Source: Bacteroidales bacterium (GTDB taxonomy: Bacteria > Bacteroidota > Bacteroidia > Bacteroidales > P3). From it: DNA of 64,000 nucleotides. The position numbers and the translations under genes were made by a program. The notes below the pieces were generated by a model. That model did not search any database. It saw nothing but the letters and a program-made list of their open reading frames with translations, and was not told the origin of the DNA. This document shows, in pieces, positions 61,614-64,000 of this stretch (position 1 is its first letter; every line of letters starts with the position of its first letter). Location of the stretch: positions 1-64,000 of the forward strand of contig JAFSLX010000061.1 in assembly GCA_017448185.1 (NCBI GenBank), in the 5' to 3' direction.

Positions 61614-62816
61614 TTACTGCAGCTTGGCCAATGCCTCTTTGATGCGGCGGAGGGCTTCGCGCAGGAGGTCCTCGCTGGTGGCATAGCTCAGGCGGATGCA
61701 GCTGTCGTCGCCAAAGGCCGAGCCCATAACGGTGGCCACGTTGGCCTCGTTGAGGAGGTAGAAGGCCATGTCGGTGCTGTTCTCAATCTTCTTGCCATTG
61801 AACGACTTGCCGTAGTAGCTGCTCACGTCGGGGAAGAAATAGAAAGCACCCTGCGGCAGACGGACCTTGAGGCCGGGAATGTCGCACAGGAGTTTGTAGA
61901 CCATGTCGCGGCGCATCTGGAAGATGTTGCGCATGTCGATGATGTCCTTCGAGGTCTTGGGGTCCATCAGCATGGCGCGGACGGTGGCCTTCTGGGCGAT
62001 GGAGCAGGTGGCACTGGTCACCTGGCCCTGCAGCTTGTTGGCAGCCTTGGCGATAACCGTCGGAGCGGCGATAAAGCCGATACGCCAGCCGGTCATGGCG
62101 AAGCCCTTGGCCACACCGTTGACGGTGATGACGCGCTCTTTCACCTCGGGGAACTGGGCGATGCTCTCGTGCTTGCCCACGAAGTTGATGTGCTCGTAAA
62201 TCTCGTCGGCCATGACGAAGAGGTTCTCATGACGGGCCACCACCTCGGCGATACCCTTCAGCTCCTCTTTGGTGTAGAGCATGCCGGTGGGGTTCGAGGG
62301 CGAGGAGAACATGATCAGCTTGGTGCGCGGAGTGATGGCGGCCTCGAGCTGCTCGGGGGTCACCTTGAAGTCGTTCTCCAGCTTGGTCTTCACGAAGACG
62401 CACTTGCCTTCGGCCAGACGGACAAACTCCTTGTAGCTCACCCAGAAGGGGGTGGGGATAATCACCTCGTCGCCGGGGTTGATAAGGCACTGCACCACTT
62501 GGAACAGGCTCTGTTTGGCACCGGTGGAGACCACAATCTGCTCGGGCTTGTACTCGAGGCCGTTGTCGCGCAGCAGCTTGGTGCAGATAGCCTCCTTCAG
62601 GTCGGCATAGCCGGGCACGGGAGGATAGTGGGTGAAATTGTCGTCGATAGCCTTTTTGGCGGCTTCCTTCACCACCTCGGGGGTGTTGAAGTCGGGCTCG
62701 CCGATGCTGAGGCTGATAACATCTTTGCCCTGGGCCTTCAGCTCACGGGCTTTGGCGGTCATGGCGAGGGTCTCGCTCTCGGCCATGTTAAGGATTCGGT
62801 TGGATAATATTTCCAT
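61614..62816 (-). CDS. Aspartate aminotransferase (class I PLP enzyme)
   Basis: A 400-residue aminotransferase of fold type I, probably transferring the amino group between aspartate and 2-oxoglutarate. Motifs: ISLSIGEPDFNTPE, VSTGAKQSLFQ, SPSNPTGMLYT, MADEIYEH, the PLP lysine in VNGVAKGFAMTGWRIGF and a C-terminal Arg in DDSCIRLSYATS that binds the substrate carboxylate. The sequence resembles the Ib subgroup (AspC of Thermus type); other keto-acid partners are possible. A -7 box (TAACTTTG on the minus strand, 62847-62854) precedes the ATG. It is transcribed alone. Confidence 0.9.
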   Translation of the reverse strand: MEILSNRILNMAESETLAMTAKARELKAQGKDVISLSIGEPDFNTPEVVKEAAKKAIDDNFTHYPPVPGYADLKEAICTKLLRDNGLEYKPEQIVVSTGAKQSLFQVVQCLINPGDEVIIPTPFWVSYKEFVRLAEGKCVFVKTKLENDFKVTPEQLEAAITPRTKLIMFSSPSNPTGMLYTKEELKGIAEVVARHENLFVMADEIYEHINFVGKHESIAQFPEVKERVITVNGVAKGFAMTGWRIGFIAAPTVIAKAANKLQGQVTSATCSIAQKATVRAMLMDPKTSKDIIDMRNIFQMRRDMVYKLLCDIPGLKVRLPQGAFYFFPDVSSYYGKSFNGKKIENSTDMAFYLLNEANVATVMGSAFGDDSCIRLSYATSEDLLREALRRIKEALAKLQ

Positions 62817-62846
62817 AGCTTGATAAAATGTTTAAGTTTAAAAATG

Positions 62847-62854
62847 CAAAGTTA
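62847..62854 (-). promoter_or_regulatory. -7 box of the aminotransferase gene
   Basis: TAACTTTG on the minus strand, 31 bases before the ATG at 62816. No convincing -33 TTTG is seen. Confidence 0.6.
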
Positions 62855-62940
62855 CAACTTTTTTCCCAATGGCGTACTAAAAAAGATGCAACACAGAACA
62901 AACCGCTGATTGTCAACCAATACCACACACACCCACACGA

Positions 62941-63035
62941 CCGTTGTTCAGTACTTGTTCAGTCGTTGTTCAGTCGTTGTTCAGTGAATGACTGAACAAC
63001 GACTGAACAACGGGAGACCAACAAACGGGCAACGG
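62941..63035. repeat. Palindromic cluster of GTTGTTCAGTC units (copy 4)
   Basis: Four left-arm units face two perfect and two degenerate right-arm units. The centre is a perfect 22-bp inverted repeat (62964-62985 with 62991-63012) around the loop GAATG, the same loop as copy 3. The outer ends CCGTTG (62941) and CAACGG (63030-63035) also match. It lies between the divergent aminotransferase and recA genes. Confidence 0.9.
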
Positions 63036-63104
63036 ACACTGGGGGGCGGGAGGACACCGCGACGGGGTGCGAATTTTTTATTCTCACGTATCGGAAAAAT
63101 TTCG

Positions 63105-63112
63105 TATATTTG
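63105..63112 (+). promoter_or_regulatory. -7 box of recA
   Basis: TATATTTG lies 57 bases before the recA ATG. No clear -33 TTTG and no obvious LexA-type operator was found around it. Confidence 0.65.
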
Positions 63113-63169
63113 CACAATTGATATATTGCAAACAAATAAACTGAATAATACAATAAACGATTGAAAGTT

Positions 63170-64000
63170 ATGGCAAAAGAAGTGAACGATGCCGAAGCGA
63201 TGCGGCAGGAAAAGCTGAAGATTCTGCAGAGCACGCTTGACAAGATTGAGAAGAGCTACGGCAAGGGCTCGATAATGAAGCTGGGCGACCGTCCGAACGA
63301 GCAGATGGATGTGATTTCGACGGGCAGCATTTCGCTCGACAACGCACTGGGCGTGGGCGGATTCCCGCGCGGCCGCGTGATTGAGATTTACGGTCCCGAG
63401 TCGAGCGGTAAAACGACGCTGGCCATCCATGCCATTGCCGAGTGCCAGAAGCAGGGCGGCATCGCCGCCTTTATCGATGCCGAGCACGCCTTCGACAGTT
63501 TCTATGCCAAGAAGCTGGGCGTGGACATCGACAACCTGCTGGTGTCGCAGCCCGACAACGGTGAGCAAGCCCTCGAGATTGCCGACAACCTGATTCGCTC
63601 GGGTGCCATCGACATTATCGTCATCGACTCGGTGGCGGCCCTGACCCCGAAAGCCGAAATCGACGGCGACATGGGCGACAGCAAGGTAGGCCTGCAGGCC
63701 CGCCTGATGAGCCAGGCCATGCGCAAACTGACGGCCACCATCAGCAAGACCAACTGCTGCTGCATCTTCATCAACCAGCTGCGCGAGAAAATCGGCGTGC
63801 TGTTTGGCAACCCCGAGACGACCACCGGCGGCAACGCCCTGAAGTTCTACGCCTCGGTGCGCGTCGACATCCGCCGCACGCAGGCCATCAAAGACGGCGA
63901 CCAGAACATCGGCAACCGTGTGAAAGTGCGCATCGTGAAGAACAAAGTGGCACCCCCGTTCCGCACCTGCGAATTCGACCTGATGTTCGGCGAAGGCATA
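63170..64000 (+). CDS. recA: Recombinase RecA (3' end beyond the window)
   Basis: The first 277 codons of RecA, the strand-exchange ATPase of homologous recombination and SOS activation. The frame is open to the window edge, so the C-terminal part is missing only because of the window. Motifs: [12 protein letters not shown], Walker [20 protein letters not shown], Walker [14 protein letters not shown]-binding loop L1/L2 region [30 protein letters not shown], and [18 protein letters not shown]. The ATG at 63170 starts [11 protein letters not shown], a usual Bacteroidota N-terminus. Confidence 0.97.
   Translation, partial: MAKEVNDAEAMRQEKLKILQSTLDKIEKSYGKGSIMKLGDRPNEQMDVISTGSISLDNALGVGGFPRGRVIEIYGPESSGKTTLAIHAIAECQKQGGIAAFIDAEHAFDSFYAKKLGVDIDNLLVSQPDNGEQALEIADNLIRSGAIDIIVIDSVAALTPKAEIDGDMGDSKVGLQARLMSQAMRKLTATISKTNCCCIFINQLREKIGVLFGNPETTTGGNALKFYASVRVDIRRTQAIKDGDQNIGNRVKVRIVKNKVAPPFRTCEFDLMFGEGI

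Noticed and set aside
1..63035. The 11-base palindromic clusters as CRISPR arrays
   Set aside because: Units are contiguous or face each other as hairpin arms. There are no regular unique spacers and no cas genes.

Overview
The window is chromosomal DNA from a member of the order Bacteroidales (phylum Bacteroidota). The evidence is Bacteroidota-type promoters (TTTG, about 19 bases, then TAnnTTTG) in front of many genes, a type IX secretion (T9SS) type A sorting domain, a Bacteroidota-style LptD, a DUF5606 protein, fused RibBA, and lipoproteins of fimbrillin/GLUG type. No tRNA, rRNA or CRISPR array was recognised. I cannot assign a genus.

Region 1 (1-38346) is dominated by three exported giant proteins of 1159, about 6304 and 4164 residues, all on the plus strand. 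They are built from short Gly/Asn/Thr-rich modules around a (V/I/L)(Y/F)GGG core, plus GLUG-like repeats. The largest protein repeats a whole ordered set of modules five times. Only the third giant ends in a T9SS sorting domain. A 74-residue protein and an 816-residue GLUG/fimbrillin-like lipoprotein follow it closely. Together the five genes look like a surface-structure or adhesin locus; this is inference.

Region 2 (38492-56577) is mostly core metabolism and envelope. On the minus strand lie a MerR regulator and LptD. On the plus strand lie a cell-wall amidase, an ABC ATPase, pyrF and a small membrane protein as one operon; tryptophanase with a long structured leader; xerC, hpf and a phosphohexomutase; a small membrane protein, recR and a GH3 lipoprotein in overlapping frames; ribBA; a DUF5606 protein; a lipoprotein; and metG.

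Region 3 (56607-60350) is an accessory segment: a MNT/HEPN toxin-antitoxin pair, a 244-base element with nested inverted repeats that could be a structured RNA or a MITE-like element, a small HTH protein whose gene ends in an 18-bp perfect palindrome, and three AT-rich genes for exported or membrane proteins of unknown function.

Region 4 (60481-64000) holds a Ser/Arg-rich exported protein, an aspartate aminotransferase on the minus strand, and the 5' part of recA, which runs off the window.

A family of palindromic clusters made of an 11-base unit (GTTGTTCAGTC and its complement) lies at four intergenic sites: 1-60, 22931-23025, 38387-38433 and 62941-63035.
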